A stretch of 64,000 nucleotides of DNA, from assembly GCF_018449515.1 (NCBI RefSeq), contig NZ_JAAVUQ010000005.1, positions 62,001 through 126,000 on the forward strand, written 5' to 3'. The notes below the pieces were generated by a model. It made no database searches and had not been told where the DNA came from. It saw nothing but the letters and a program-made list of their open reading frames with translations. Shown here one piece after another: positions 53,356 to 63,752 of the stretch. How positions within the stretch are numbered: position 1 is the first letter of the stretch; each line of letters begins with the position of its first letter. The DNA comes from Caballeronia sp. dw_19. GTDB lineage: Bacteria > Pseudomonadota > Gammaproteobacteria > Burkholderiales > Burkholderiaceae. Both the position numbers and the translations under genes were made by a program.

Positions 53356-54774
53356 TTAGCTGCGGCGCCATTCGGTCAACCCGCCCGGTTTGTCCTCAAG
53401 TGCAATCCCGGCTTCGAGCAATTCGGCGCGAATCCGGTCTGCTTCGGCATAGTTCTTCGCCTGCTTCGCAGCAACACGAGCGGCGATCTTCATGTCTATA
53501 TCGGCAGGCGTGAGGTTTTCTGCACCCTCTTTGCCATCACTTTCGCGACTGCTGCGCGGTGTGTCCTGAAGAAACGCACGCGGCTCACGTTGCAACAACC
53601 CGAGCACAGCGGCCAGTTCCTTCAATTGACGTGCGAGCACGGTGTCCTGCGAGCGATTCACTTCGCTCGCCAATTCAAACAACACGGCGATCGCAACCGG
53701 CGTGTTGAAGTCGTCGTTCATTGCCGCGCGAAAACGTTGCGCGTGCGCTTCGTTCCAGTCGAGCGGCGCGACATCCGGCGTCACGTCTTTCAACGCTGTA
53801 TACAAACGTGTGAGCGCTCCACGTGCGTCTTCTATATGAACGTCGCTGTAATTGAGCGGCGAACGATAGTGTGCCCTTGCAATAAAAAAACGCACGACTT
53901 CCGCATCGAATTTTTCGAGGACTTCACGAATGGTAAAGAAGTTGCCCAGTGACTTCGACATCTTTTCACTGTCGATCTGCACGAAGCCGTTATGCATCCA
54001 GTAGTTCACGAACTGAACGCCCGTTGCCGCCTCGCTCTGCGCAATTTCATTCTCATGGTGCGGAAACTGCAGGTCCTGACCACCGCCGTGAATGTCGAAA
54101 CGGTCCCCCAGCAAGGTGCAGCCCATGGCCGAACATTCGATATGCCAGCCCGGCCGGCCGCGTCCCCATGACGAGTCCCAGCCCGTGTCCGGCGGCTCCC
54201 CTTCCTTCGCGCGTTTCCACAATACGAAGTCGAGCGGATCTTGCTTCGCGTCGTTTGCAGCCACGCGCTCGCCCGCGCGCAGGTCTTCGATCGACTTGCC
54301 CGACAGCTTGCCGTAGCCCTCGAACTTGCGCACCGCATAGTTCACGTCGCCGTCTTTCCCCTGATACGCGTACCCTTTCTCCACGAGCGTCTGGATCATG
54401 CCCAGCATCTGCGGAACGAAGTCGGTCGCACGCGGTTCGAGATCGGGACGCGCGACGCCGAGCGCATCGAGGTCGTCATACATGGCCTGGATGAATCGCC
54501 CCGTCAGCGCCTTGATCGACTCGCCGTTTTCAACTGCGCGGCGAATGATCTTGTCGTCGATGTCTGTGATGTTGCGCACATAAGTCACGTTGTATCCGAG
54601 CGTGCGAAGCCAGCGCTGGACAATATCGAACACGATCATCATGCGTGCGTGCCCGACGTGACAATAGTCATACACCGTGATTCCGCAAACGTACATGCGC
54701 ACTTCTCCGGCACGGAGCGGCACGAAAGGTTGCTTGTCACGCGCGAGCGTGTTGTAGATGCGCAATGAGTTCAT
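53356..54774 (-). CDS. cysS: cysteinyl-tRNA synthetase
   Basis: 472 residues from ATG 54774 ([20 protein letters not shown]); a longer frame to 54894 has no family match. Class I synthetase: zinc Cys30 in [15 protein letters not shown] (HIGH at 39-42), zinc ligands in WHIECSAM and [16 protein letters not shown] motif in [13 protein letters not shown] (about residue 270). Charges tRNA-Cys in the cytoplasm. 44 bases upstream of the HhH-GPD gene on the same strand. Confidence 0.96.
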   Translation of the reverse strand: MNSLRIYNTLARDKQPFVPLRAGEVRMYVCGITVYDYCHVGHARMMIVFDIVQRWLRTLGYNVTYVRNITDIDDKIIRRAVENGESIKALTGRFIQAMYDDLDALGVARPDLEPRATDFVPQMLGMIQTLVEKGYAYQGKDGDVNYAVRKFEGYGKLSGKSIEDLRAGERVAANDAKQDPLDFVLWKRAKEGEPPDTGWDSSWGRGRPGWHIECSAMGCTLLGDRFDIHGGGQDLQFPHHENEIAQSEAATGVQFVNYWMHNGFVQIDSEKMSKSLGNFFTIREVLEKFDAEVVRFFIARAHYRSPLNYSDVHIEDARGALTRLYTALKDVTPDVAPLDWNEAHAQRFRAAMNDDFNTPVAIAVLFELASEVNRSQDTVLARQLKELAAVLGLLQREPRAFLQDTPRSSRESDGKEGAENLTPADIDMKIAARVAAKQAKNYAEADRIRAELLEAGIALEDKPGGLTEWRRS

Positions 54775-55275
54775 AGGCGATGGTGCGTGGGCCGGGACAT
54801 CCGTGTTTCGACTGCTGGCTAATGTGTTGTGACGGCTGTGTTGTAACGGCTTGTGCGGTTGTGACGGCGTGCTGCATGTCCGCGTTGTTCGCATTTCGCT
54901 CGCATTCGTTTCCGGCTGCCAATATCAACGGTGGCAACGGTGCTTTCTGCACTGCTGCGGCCCATGCTACAGGTAGCCGTGAAACGACAGCAACATCGAA
55001 AACGACAATGAGACCGGCAACGAGAACGACGTCGACGCGAACATCAGCGATGTGACACGTTCCAGCAAGTTCCAGCACATTCAACATGTTTGACCCGGCC
55101 CGGCTTCGAACTTGAAGCGCTGCGAACCGTGCGCGCCGTCGCGAGAAACATGACGGTCACGCTGCGATCAAAACGGAGGCGGCCGCGAGTGGCGTAAAGA
55201 CTGTCTGGACGTTCAGCGGAACGTTGCAGACGTTTTGTTAGAATGGGTCGGAGTATAACATCCAGACCAGAGCCT
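54775..55275. other. intergenic region between divergent cysS and TPR gene
   Basis: About 500 bases, no supported gene. It contains both promoters. Frames across it (for example 54780-55055 plus) look like chance. Confidence 0.5.
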
Positions 55276-56115
55276 ATGAAACCTTCAAGCGGCCGCGCAT
55301 CAAGCGTTGCCAAGCTAGCGGCGACCGCCCTTGCAACCGTCACATTCGGACTTGGCGCAACTTTTTTGCCAGTTGCGCCGGTGCTTGCACAAGTCTCCAC
55401 CGCCACCGCGGACGACACGCCCGCCATCGACCTGGCTATTGCGCAGAAGCAATGGCCAAGCGCGCTCGCGCAGCTCGACGCACGCCTGAAGACCAACCCG
55501 CGCGACGTGCAGGCCAAGTTCAAGCGTGCGACCGTACTCGCGCGTTTGAACCGGGACGACGAAGCCATAAGCGCGTTCACCGAGCTTACCCAGGCGTACC
55601 CCGAACTGCCCGAGCCATACAACAATCTTGCCGCGCTCTACGCCAAGAAGGGCCGCTATGATGAAGCACGCGTAGCGCTCGAAACGGCGACGAAGGCGAA
55701 TCCAAGTTACGCGCTGGCGTACGAAAATCTCGGCGATCTATATCTGCGGCTCGCGAGCGAATCGTATAAACGAGCGCAGGCGCTCGGATCGAAGAGTCCG
55801 TTGACCACACAGCGCGTGGGCGACATTCAGAAGATCGTGTCGCCTCCGCCGCGACGTCGTCCGGAAGCGGCGGCGGCAGCGGCAGCGTCGGGTGCGTCGA
55901 ATGGTTCGGCCGCTTCGGCGCCGGCGGCGGCTTCATCGGCAACGGCCGCGTCTTCGTCGAGTGCAACCTCTAATGACTGGACGGCGCCGACATCGGGTAC
56001 CACGTCGGGCACTACGTCCAACACTAACGACATGTCGTCGCCGCTTTACTCGCCGTTCGGCGGACCCAGCGTGCCGCTTTCGACCACGCCTTACTTCGCG
56101 CCCACGAATCCATAA
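55276..56115 (+). CDS. secreted TPR-repeat protein
   Basis: 279 residues from ATG 55276 (the longer frame from 55243 has no support). Signal peptide (ATALATVTFGLGATFLPVAP, cleaved near VLA-Q), then tetratricopeptide-like helices at about residues 55-165 (QARLKTNPRDVQAKFKRATVLAR-type pairs, ELPEPYNNLAALYAKKGRYDEARVALE, YALAYENLGDLYLRLA), then a long Ala/Ser/Thr/Pro-rich tail (residues about 195-250) and a P-rich end. Such proteins scaffold envelope complexes; partner unknown. It is followed by ppiA, ppiB and lpxH in the same direction. Confidence 0.85.
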   Translation: MKPSSGRASSVAKLAATALATVTFGLGATFLPVAPVLAQVSTATADDTPAIDLAIAQKQWPSALAQLDARLKTNPRDVQAKFKRATVLARLNRDDEAISAFTELTQAYPELPEPYNNLAALYAKKGRYDEARVALETATKANPSYALAYENLGDLYLRLASESYKRAQALGSKSPLTTQRVGDIQKIVSPPPRRRPEAAAAAAASGASNGSAASAPAAASSATAASSSSATSNDWTAPTSGTTSGTTSNTNDMSSPLYSPFGGPSVPLSTTPYFAPTNP

Positions 56116-56223
56116 TTCCGATAATCCGGCAGGATCGAACGTTCAGACGGCCAGGCAACTGAATAATTTGAACGTTCGACAAGTCTTCACCCGTAGCTGC
56201 TCCAACCAGAGGATCGATTACTC

Positions 56224-56805
56224 ATGAAAAGTTTGTTGTTGGCGCTCGGCAGCGCTGCACTCATCGCCCAGGCGCCCGCCTTCGCTCAGTCGTCGCAGAC
56301 TGCTGCTCACCCGACCGTGCTGCTCAAGACTTCGCAAGGCGACATCAAGGTTGAGTTGTATCCTGAGAAGGCGCCGAAAAGCGTCGCCAACTTTCTGGAC
56401 TATGTAAAGTCCGGCCAGTACAACGGCACGATTTTTCATCGCGTGATTCCGGGGTTCATGATTCAGGGCGGCGGCTACACGACCAGTTTTGTCGAAAAGC
56501 CCACGCGCGCGCCCATTCCGCTTGAAAGCAAGAACGGGCTGAAGAACGCGACCGGCACGCTCGCCATGGCACGCACGAGCGATCCGGATTCGGCGACGTC
56601 GCAGTTCTTCATCAACACGGTCGACAACACCGGCCTCGATTACCCCAACGGCGACGGCAACGGTTATGCCGTGTTCGGCAAGGTGGTCGCGGGCATGGAC
56701 GTAGTGAAGAAGATCGAAGGAACGCCGACGACCACGCGCGGGCCCATGGGCGATGTGCCGCAAACGAACGTCGTGATCCAGTCGGCTAGTGTGGTCGGGA
56801 AGTAA
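56224..56805 (+). CDS. ppiA: periplasmic peptidyl-prolyl cis-trans isomerase (cyclophilin)
   Basis: 193 residues: signal peptide ending APAFAQ (about residue 22) and a cyclophilin domain ([37 protein letters not shown]). It speeds proline isomerisation during folding of exported proteins. Paralogous to the cytoplasmic ppiB directly downstream. Confidence 0.93.
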   Translation: MKSLLLALGSAALIAQAPAFAQSSQTAAHPTVLLKTSQGDIKVELYPEKAPKSVANFLDYVKSGQYNGTIFHRVIPGFMIQGGGYTTSFVEKPTRAPIPLESKNGLKNATGTLAMARTSDPDSATSQFFINTVDNTGLDYPNGDGNGYAVFGKVVAGMDVVKKIEGTPTTTRGPMGDVPQTNVVIQSASVVGK

Positions 56806-56956
56806 GCTCGCGAATAAGCCTGGGAGCGGGCCGCAAAAGCCCAAGTCGGGGACAAGTCGTAGCCGCTCGCCTTCACGGCGAGCAGGCATGAAGCAGGCAT
56901 ACGCCGTGCGCATCGCGTATTGCTCCATCTACTCTTGAAAGGGAAAGGAACTCATC

Positions 56957-57454
56957 ATGGTCGAACTGCATACGAATCACGGCATCATCAAGATCGAACT
57001 GAACGCTGAGAAGGCGCCCAAGTCGGTCGAAAACTTTCTGAACTACGTAAAGAAAGGCCACTACGACAACACCGTGTTCCATCGCGTGATCGACGGCTTC
57101 ATGATCCAGGGCGGCGGTTTCGAACCGGGCATGAAGCAAAAGCCGACGGACGAACCTATCGACAACGAAGCGAACAACGGCCTGAAGAACGAGCACGGTT
57201 CCGTCGCGATGGCGCGTACGAATGACCCGCATTCGGCCACGGCGCAGTTCTTCATCAACGTCGGCGACAACGAGTTCCTGAACCACTCGTCGCCGTCGCC
57301 GCAGGGCTGGGGCTACGCGGTGTTCGGCAAGGTCGTGGAAGGCCTCGATATCGTCGACAAGATCCGCAAGGTCAAGACGGGCTCGAAGGGTTTCCATCAG
57401 GACGTGCCGGTGGATGACGTCGTGATCGAAAAGGCTGTCGTCGCCGGGGAATGA
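56957..57454 (+). CDS. ppiB: cytoplasmic peptidyl-prolyl cis-trans isomerase (cyclophilin)
   Basis: 165 residues, no signal peptide, cyclophilin B type ([60 protein letters not shown]). GGAAAGGA-type site before ATG 56957. Its stop overlaps the lpxH start (ATGA), so it is coupled to lpxH. Confidence 0.94.
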   Translation: MVELHTNHGIIKIELNAEKAPKSVENFLNYVKKGHYDNTVFHRVIDGFMIQGGGFEPGMKQKPTDEPIDNEANNGLKNEHGSVAMARTNDPHSATAQFFINVGDNEFLNHSSPSPQGWGYAVFGKVVEGLDIVDKIRKVKTGSKGFHQDVPVDDVVIEKAVVAGE

Positions 57455-58260
57455 TCGACTCGACGCACAGCGTGATCGAAACAGCCGAAACAGCGGGCGC
57501 GACAGATACAGCGCGCCCGCTGTTTTTCATTTCCGATCTCCATTTGAGCGACGCCATTCCGCACACGGTGGCGGCGTTCGAGCATTTCATCGAGGTGACG
57601 GCGAACGATGCCGATTCGGTGTTCATCCTCGGCGACCTGTTCGAATTCTGGGTGGGCGACGATGTGCTGGATGCGTCGGTGGCCGGTCCGCGCGCCGCGT
57701 TCGCGAGGCGCATGACGGCGTTGATGCATACGTTGTCCGAACGCGGCATTGCGTTGTATGTGATGCACGGCAACCGCGATTTCCTGCTCCGCAAGCGTTT
57801 CATGCGGGCCGCCGGGGCGCTGCCGTTGCCCGATCCTTTTGTTATCACCGCGTTCGGCACGCGTATTGTGGCGGCCCACGGGGATGCGCTTTGCACGGCC
57901 GATCCCGCGTATCAGCGCTTTCGCCGGTTTGCGCGTAACCCGGTTGCGCAACAACTCTTCTTGAGCTTGCCGCTGAAGCTGCGCTTATCGATTGCGGAGC
58001 GCATGCGCTCGACCAGCGAAGACGGAAGAATGCGTCCGGCGCAGGCGAAATATGACGTGACGCGCGACGCGGTGGCAAAGCTGTTCTCGAGCACCGGCAC
58101 CCACACGATGATCCACGGCCACACGCATTTGCCCGCGCGTCATCGTGAAGCAGACGGCGTTCGCTGGGTCATGCCTGATTGGGAACTGGATCACGGCGAG
58201 CCACGCGGCGGATATCTGCGCGTGGATGCTGATGGTATTCGGGCATTGCCGCTGGAGTGA
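57451..58260 (+). CDS. lpxH: UDP-2,3-diacylglucosamine diphosphatase
   Basis: 269 residues, calcineurin-like phosphoesterase. Metal motifs in order: ISDLHLSD (residues 28-35), [11 protein letters not shown] (about 61-71), GNRDFLL (about 110), AHGD and [10 protein letters not shown] (about 212). It hydrolyses UDP-2,3-diacylglucosamine to lipid X in lipid A synthesis, peripheral to the inner membrane. About 20 extra N-terminal residues precede the usual start region. ATG overlaps ppiB stop. Confidence 0.94.
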   Translation: MIDSTHSVIETAETAGATDTARPLFFISDLHLSDAIPHTVAAFEHFIEVTANDADSVFILGDLFEFWVGDDVLDASVAGPRAAFARRMTALMHTLSERGIALYVMHGNRDFLLRKRFMRAAGALPLPDPFVITAFGTRIVAAHGDALCTADPAYQRFRRFARNPVAQQLFLSLPLKLRLSIAERMRSTSEDGRMRPAQAKYDVTRDAVAKLFSSTGTHTMIHGHTHLPARHREADGVRWVMPDWELDHGEPRGGYLRVDADGIRALPLE

Positions 58261-58320
58261 ATTCAGGCGGGAGGTTTCCTGCGGGCTTTTGGGCCAATGC
58301 CCGATGCCCCCCCCTCGCTT

Positions 58321-59109
58321 TCAGCGACGCGCTGCTTCGCCTTTCATTGCATCGGAGAGGCGCTTTAGATCGATGAACGCGGCATTCTCGACGCCGCTGA
58401 TCGCATCTATGCGCGTGCCCAGTTTCTCAAGCGCCGCCACAATTTCATCCACACGATACGCTTGCGTAGACGCGTGATCGATCAGGCCATGGATAGCGAG
58501 CGATACCGGATCGTCGGCGTTTGGCGTGATGCCGTATGCGCAGAACGCCGCGCGCTCAGGCATAGCGGAGCCTTTTTGCACTGGTTTGACGGCTGCCGGC
58601 ATGACCACGCGAGCCGGATTACCCACGGCCGTTCCGCCCGCCGGAACCGGCTTCACCACGACCGCGTTCGAACCGATCTTCGCCTCCGCGCCGACCGTGA
58701 ACCCGCCGAGCACTTTCGCGCCCGCCCCGACAATCACGCCGCGCTCAAGCGTCGGATGCCGCTTCGCGCCGCGCGCGAGCGACGTACCGCCAAGCGTCAC
58801 GCCTTGGTAGATCGTGCAATCGTCGCCGATTTCCGCCGTTTCGCCGACCACCACGCCCATGCCGTGATCGATGAAGACCCGCCGTCCAAGCGTCGCGCCG
58901 GGATGGATTTCGATGCCCGTCATGAAACGCCCGAACTGCGAGACAAACCTCCCAAGCCAACGCCAGCCCGCGCGCCAGCAAGCGTGCGCGATCCGGTGCA
59001 GGACGACAGCATGAAAGCCCGGATAACACGTCACGACTTCCCAGGCGCTGCGGGCGGCCGGATCGCGCTCGCGGATGGCGGCGATGTCTTCGCGGAGTCG
59101 GTTAAACAT
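58321..59109 (-). CDS. cysE: serine O-acetyltransferase
   Basis: 262 residues. Left-handed beta-helix acyltransferase of cysteine synthesis; it makes O-acetylserine. N-terminal helical SATase domain ([20 protein letters not shown]), then hexapeptide repeats ([41 protein letters not shown]) with catalytic His in DHGMG. The tail lacks the long inhibitory end typical of some CysE, so feedback control by cysteine is uncertain. Convergent with lpxH. Confidence 0.94.
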   Translation of the reverse strand: MFNRLREDIAAIRERDPAARSAWEVVTCYPGFHAVVLHRIAHACWRAGWRWLGRFVSQFGRFMTGIEIHPGATLGRRVFIDHGMGVVVGETAEIGDDCTIYQGVTLGGTSLARGAKRHPTLERGVIVGAGAKVLGGFTVGAEAKIGSNAVVVKPVPAGGTAVGNPARVVMPAAVKPVQKGSAMPERAAFCAYGITPNADDPVSLAIHGLIDHASTQAYRVDEIVAALEKLGTRIDAISGVENAAFIDLKRLSDAMKGEAARR

Positions 59110-59349
59110 GGCGGTGGCTCTGTGGGGTGACCGGGTGCCGACTCTCGGATGCGCGGCTCAGCACGGATTCGGGAATCGATAGTTCAATTTCCGCAGATTG
59201 TAGGACGAGCCGTGGAATTCCGCTGCGATGCCCCCGTTAGCAAAGCGGTCAGGGGTTGGGGGCTCGCGTTGATCACAAGATGCGCGAGCGGCGAAACGCG
59301 GACAACGCGCGACGCGTCTTCGCCATTGCCGTGCGGGATAAAATCCTTC

Positions 59350-60165
59350 CTATCGCTTGATCTTTAGAAGAATATGCTTGGCGATACCCCGAAGAATGTT
59401 CACCTCCTCGTGCTCCAGTCCCGAGCGCGAAAAAAGCCGTCGCAACCGCGACATCAGTTTCTTCGGGTTGGCCGGATCGAGGAAATCGAGCTCGACCAAC
59501 GCCTGTTCCAAATGCATGTACATGCCTTCTATCTCGTCGCTGGACGCGCTTGGGACGGACGTTGTCGGGCTCGCCGTCGCGGGAATGGCTGGCATTGCGT
59601 CCCCGCGACCGAGCAGCGCCAGCCGCAGCTCGTAGGCCAGAACCTGAACCGCCTGCGCCAGATTCAGCGAGCTATAGGCGGGATTCGCCGGAATGTGCGC
59701 GAGCGCGCTGCAGCGCTCCACGTCGGCATTCGACAAGCCCACGCGCTCATTACCGAACACGAGCGCGATGGTGCCCGAATTTCCGACGTGCCCCCGACCC
59801 ACGAACTCGCAGGCTTTCTCTGCTGCGGCGCGCGGCGCCATCTGCGGCGGCCCATATTCCCGCGAACGCGCCGTCAACGCGATCGACCAATGCACGCCAG
59901 TCAGGGCATCGGCGAGTGTTTCGACAACTTGCGCCGACGCGAGCACGTCGTCGGCGCCGCTCGCCATCGCGATCGCTTCCGGCTCGCGCGTGACGAACGC
60001 GATTTTCGGCGCGACGACGACCAGCCGGGAAAATCCCATCGTCTTGAGCGCGCGCGCAGCCGCGCCGACATTGCCGGGATGGCTCGGTTCGACCAGCACG
60101 AAGCGGGTTGACGCAAAAGCGTCGTCCGGGCGATCCGGGGAGTTTGATGAGGGGTTCAGGTCCAA
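59350..60165 (-). CDS. trmJ: tRNA (Cm32/Um32) methyltransferase
   Basis: 271 residues, SPOUT-fold methyltransferase with the knotted SAM site: VEPSHPGNVGAAARALKTMG (residues about 26-45), FGNERVGLSNADVERC and PANPAYSSLNLAQAVQVLAYELR. TrmJ methylates the 2'-O of nucleotide 32 in several tRNAs. A C-terminal extension (EEVNILRGIAKHILLKIKR) is typical. Divergent from suhB. Confidence 0.92.
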   Translation of the reverse strand: MDLNPSSNSPDRPDDAFASTRFVLVEPSHPGNVGAAARALKTMGFSRLVVVAPKIAFVTREPEAIAMASGADDVLASAQVVETLADALTGVHWSIALTARSREYGPPQMAPRAAAEKACEFVGRGHVGNSGTIALVFGNERVGLSNADVERCSALAHIPANPAYSSLNLAQAVQVLAYELRLALLGRGDAMPAIPATASPTTSVPSASSDEIEGMYMHLEQALVELDFLDPANPKKLMSRLRRLFSRSGLEHEEVNILRGIAKHILLKIKR

Positions 60166-60492
60166 GGGGAAACGCTTGCCGGAAGGTTGAAAGAGACGTC
60201 ATGGTATCGCCGCGCGGCCCATCCGGCGACATAAGCTGCGCGAGGCATGACGCGCCGGCGGCCGACTCGGGTAAAATACGCCGTTCGCGTGTGTCCGCTG
60301 TTGCAAGTCGCTGTAATCAAGCGCTATTGCAGGTTCAAAGAAGGCACGCGCCCCGCTCTTCTTCAATTCGTTGCCGTCGACATACGTCGTTTTTGCCCGC
60401 TGGTTTGGGCCGTTTTCCGTTCGGGGTTGAGACTTCGTGTGCGGCTTCAAGCGCGTGCGTGAAGCGCAGCCGCCGGCCAAAGGACTATTTTC
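60166..60492. promoter_or_regulatory. divergent promoter region of trmJ and suhB
   Basis: 327 bases with no gene; two genes start from its ends. No clear promoter elements could be fixed by eye. Confidence 0.5.
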
Positions 60493-61293
60493 ATGCATCC
60501 GATGCTCAATATTGCTGTCAAGGCCGCTCGCCGCGCCGGACAGATCATCAATCGCGCGTCGCTGGACCTGGACCGCATCCAGGTCAGCAAAAAACAGCAT
60601 AACGACTTCGTGACGGAAGTCGACAAGGCCTCCGAGGCAGCGATTATCGAAACGCTGACCACCGCCTATCCGAAGCACTCCATCCTCGCTGAGGAATCGG
60701 GCGTGCAGGACAAGGACTCGGAGTTCCAGTGGATCATCGATCCGCTCGACGGCACGACCAACTTCATCCACGGTTTCCAGTATTACTGCGTCTCCATCGC
60801 GCTCGCCCACAAGGGCATCATCACGCAAGCGGTCGTGTACGACCCCACCCGCAACGACCTGTTCACCGCGTCGCGCGGCAGCGGCGCTTATCTGAACGAG
60901 CGGCGCATTCGCGTGGCAAAACTGGATCGCCTCGGCGATGCGCTCGTCGGCACGGGTTTCCCGTTCCGCGACGGCGCGGGCCTTGACGCGTATGCGAAAC
61001 TTTTCTCGCAGATGACTGAAGCCTGTGCCGGCTTGCGCCGCCCCGGCGCGGCCGCGCTGGATCTGGCGAATGTGGCCGCAGGCCGGCTCGATGCGTTCTT
61101 CGAGCAAGGCATCCACGCATGGGACGTGGCGGCGGGCAGCTTGCTGATCACCGAAGCGGGCGGGCTGGTGGGTAACTACACCGGCGAATCGGATTTCCTG
61201 CACAAGAGCGAGATCGTCGCGGGCAATCCGAAGGTCTATGCGCAGATGATCAAGATCCTCGATCCCTTCACCACCACGCGCCAGAGCGCGTAA
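60493..61293 (+). CDS. suhB: inositol-1-monophosphatase family protein SuhB
   Basis: 266 residues. IMPase metal motifs: EEESG-type AEESGVQD (about residues 65-72), [15 protein letters not shown] (about 79-93) and the C-terminal [15 protein letters not shown]. Besides phosphatase activity, SuhB is known in E. coli as a partner of the rRNA antitermination complex. Start ATG 60493 gives the family N-terminus ([16 protein letters not shown]). Confidence 0.94.
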   Translation: MHPMLNIAVKAARRAGQIINRASLDLDRIQVSKKQHNDFVTEVDKASEAAIIETLTTAYPKHSILAEESGVQDKDSEFQWIIDPLDGTTNFIHGFQYYCVSIALAHKGIITQAVVYDPTRNDLFTASRGSGAYLNERRIRVAKLDRLGDALVGTGFPFRDGAGLDAYAKLFSQMTEACAGLRRPGAAALDLANVAAGRLDAFFEQGIHAWDVAAGSLLITEAGGLVGNYTGESDFLHKSEIVAGNPKVYAQMIKILDPFTTTRQSA

Positions 61294-61315
61294 CGAGGGA
61301 AAAGCGGGTTGAAGA

Positions 61316-61339
61316 AAGGCGGCTGCGGCCGCCTTTTTT
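61316..61339 (+). terminator. Rho-independent terminator after suhB
   Basis: AAAGGCGGC and GCCGCCTTT pair around TGCG and are followed by T's, 22 bases after the suhB stop. Confidence 0.88.
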
Positions 61340-61549
61340 GTTTGAGCTCGCGGTCCCCGAGCCACGCTCCGTGAGCGGCGTCGCAGCGGCTTCGAGTCGG
61401 CTTTCGCACCCATGCCAAAACACGCTGCCAGCGCCCGAAAGCCTGACGTTCCCCGCGCAATTCTGCGCGTCGTCGCCGGCTCCGCTAAAGTGTCCTGCTA
61501 GCCGTCCGCGGCATTCCTCATCCTTTCTGCCGCCGTTGCTCTCCATCTA

Positions 61550-62848
61550 ATGAAAAAAGGCTTCTATACGATCATTGCCGCGCAGTTCGTTTCGTCGCTC
61601 GCCGACAACGCGCTGCTGATCGCCGCCATAGCGATGCTGTCGGTGATGCATTCCGCATCGTGGGTCACACCGCTTTTGCAGATTTTCTTCACGGTGTCGT
61701 ACGTCCTGCTCGCGCCGTTCGTGGGTGCATTCGCCGATTCCATCCAGAAACGCTATGTCATGTTCGTCTCCAACGCGTTGAAGGCCGGTGGCTGCGCGCT
61801 GATGATCCTCGGCGTGCATCCCATGATCGCTTACGGCGTGGTCGGTCTCGGCGCCGCAGCGTATTCCCCGGCGAAGTACGGCATCCTCACCGAGCTTTTG
61901 CCGCCCGAAAAGCTCATCCCGGCCAACGCGTGGCTTGAATCGGCAACAGTCGGATCGACGATTCTCGGCACGGTGATCGGCGGTGCGCTGGTCAGCCAGT
62001 ACGTTCAGCACTTTGTGAGCGGCGCACATCTGATACTGATCCGCTCGGCCGCCGACGCCGCCATGTTCGCCGTCATGGTTGTGTATGCAGCGGCCGCGCT
62101 AATCAATATCGGCATTCCAGATACCGGCGCGCGATACCCTAACCGGCTGAAGGAACCGTCAAAGCTCGTCGGCGATTTCACCCATGCATTCAAGGTGTTA
62201 TGGGGCGACAAGCTGGCGCAGATCGCATTGTGGGTCACCACCTTGCTGTGGGGTGCGGCGGTCACGCTGCAACTGTTGGTGCTCAAATGGGCGGCGGCGA
62301 ACCTGGGTTTGTCGTTATCGAAAGCGGCTGTGTTGCAGGGCGTGACGGGACTCGGTATTGCGATGGGCGCGAGTGCGGCCGCCGCGTGGGTGCCGTTGCG
62401 CAGTTCGCTCAAGGTCCTGCCGATCGGCGTGGTGACGGGTGCCGTGGCGGTCGGCATGGCGTTCTATAACAAGGACCTGTTTCCGGCGGGTTCCGGCGTG
62501 CATATCGGCCCGCTGTTCGTGCCACTTTTTATCCTGGGCGCGTATCCGCTGATGATTCTGCTGGGCGCGCTGTCGGGCTTTTTCATCGTGCCGATGAACG
62601 CCATCCTGCAGCATCGCGGTGCGACGCTGCTGTCGGCCGGGGCATCCATCGCGGTTCAGAATTTCAATCAGAACCTCGCTGTTTTGTCGATGCTCGGGGC
62701 GTACGCGCTTTTGCTGACGACCAATCTGCCGGTGGAATGGATTATCGTGGTATTTGGCGTGTTTATCTGCGTGATGATGTGGCTTGCCATGCGGCGCCAT
62801 GCCCGCAATGAGCGGACCGTGGATCTGGGCGCGCTGGTCGAAGAGTGA
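61550..62848 (+). CDS. lplT: lysophospholipid transporter LplT
   Basis: 432 residues, MFS-type protein with about 12 membrane helices. The N-terminal MKKGFYTIIAAQFVSSLADNALLIAAIAML and the LGAAAYSPAKYGILTELLPPEKLI segment are typical for LplT, which flips lysophospholipids across the inner membrane for re-acylation. The acyltransferase partner (Aas) is not in the window. Confidence 0.93.
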   Translation: MKKGFYTIIAAQFVSSLADNALLIAAIAMLSVMHSASWVTPLLQIFFTVSYVLLAPFVGAFADSIQKRYVMFVSNALKAGGCALMILGVHPMIAYGVVGLGAAAYSPAKYGILTELLPPEKLIPANAWLESATVGSTILGTVIGGALVSQYVQHFVSGAHLILIRSAADAAMFAVMVVYAAAALINIGIPDTGARYPNRLKEPSKLVGDFTHAFKVLWGDKLAQIALWVTTLLWGAAVTLQLLVLKWAAANLGLSLSKAAVLQGVTGLGIAMGASAAAAWVPLRSSLKVLPIGVVTGAVAVGMAFYNKDLFPAGSGVHIGPLFVPLFILGAYPLMILLGALSGFFIVPMNAILQHRGATLLSAGASIAVQNFNQNLAVLSMLGAYALLLTTNLPVEWIIVVFGVFICVMMWLAMRRHARNERTVDLGALVEE

Positions 62849-62996
62849 CGGAGTGACACGGATCAGAGTGCAGGAATGGAATCTGCTGCATGCTTTGTTC
62901 GGCCGGCAAGAAAGCCGCGCTCTTCGCGGAGTGTGTGGATTGAAACGCGAGGAGCATGGTCTGAAACAAACAAACGACACGTCAAAGGAGCTGCAA

Positions 62997-63365
62997 ATGG
63001 GTCTGTTCACACGTTCCACACTCGATAGCAACATCAATGGCGCGGCCAAAGTGGGCCATCGCGCGGTTCAGGGCGCAAGCGACGCGGTCGATACCGCCAG
63101 CACGCAGTTGCGCGGCCTGCTCGACGACCTCGACAGCTCGATCCGCGATGCGAAAGACATCGACGTGGACAAGCTGCGCAAAGACTTGCAAGCCAAGCTG
63201 AAGACGGCGCGCGCCCAGTTCGACGGTTCGTCTTCCGCCATTGCCGGACGGCTGAACGACGCCGCCGGTTACGCCGATGAATTCGTCCACGACAAGCCGT
63301 GGCATACGCTGGGCGCGGTGGCAGGACTTGCGCTGCTGGTCGGGTTTCTGGCGGGAAGATCCTGA
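62997..63365 (+). CDS. DUF883 (ElaB/YqjD) family protein
   Basis: 122 residues from ATG 62997 with AAAGGAG at 62984-62990. Long helical N-terminal part (QLRGLLDDLDSSIRDAKDID, KLRKDLQAKLKTARAQFDG) and a C-terminal membrane segment (TLGAVAGLALLVGFLAGRS). ElaB/YqjD-type proteins are inner-membrane anchored and bind ribosomes in stationary phase in E. coli; such a role here is inference. It has its own terminator. Confidence 0.9.
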   Translation: MGLFTRSTLDSNINGAAKVGHRAVQGASDAVDTASTQLRGLLDDLDSSIRDAKDIDVDKLRKDLQAKLKTARAQFDGSSSAIAGRLNDAAGYADEFVHDKPWHTLGAVAGLALLVGFLAGRS

Positions 63366-63391
63366 TCGGCCTTGCGTTGGATTCCGAGGTA

Positions 63392-63427
63392 AAGCAAAAA
63401 CGCCGGCATGCCGGCGTTTTTGCTTTT
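63392..63427 (+). terminator. Rho-independent terminator after the DUF883 gene
   Basis: An 18-bp perfect palindrome, AAAGCAAAAACGCCGGCA and its reverse complement, with the T-run included. It ends 27 bases after the DUF883 stop and could act both ways. Confidence 0.88.
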
Positions 63428-63752
63428 GGACGCGTGCTTTTTAGCGGCCCCTAACGTCTGGTCTGCGGTCTGCGCACACAAGTGGAAGTTGCGCCTGTTC
63501 CCGCGTTAGCCATCCAGTCAGGGTTACCACGCCGGGCCAACGCGCTAGCCTTATGTCTTGGCACTTCCGCGATCGAACGACCACACGTTCGCAGCACTTT
63601 TAACACGCCCAACACCTGGTCCTACCGCCCGTAGAAGCTGTCAAGAACAACTTGCACGGATAAGCAAAAAATTTATTTCTTCACACGTCTCAGTTTGACA
63701 GGCGAAGAATCCCCAACCAGCGTACGCTCCTGACGTCAGCACAGTAGGACTA
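63428..63752. other. intergenic region upstream of the last partial gene
   Basis: 325 bases with no supported gene. The right end should hold the promoter of the frame at 63753. Confidence 0.5.

Noticed and set aside
52329-53513. Plus-strand open frame of 394 codons opposite the glycosylase gene
   Set aside because: Shadow; Ser/Arg/Thr-rich and crosses gene boundaries.
58261-58320. Terminator between convergent lpxH and cysE
   Set aside because: Only weak GC-rich pairing without a T-run; not strong enough to list.
60199-61413. Minus-strand open frame of 404 codons opposite suhB
   Set aside because: Covers the divergent promoter region and the suhB antisense; Arg/Ala-rich, not gene-like.
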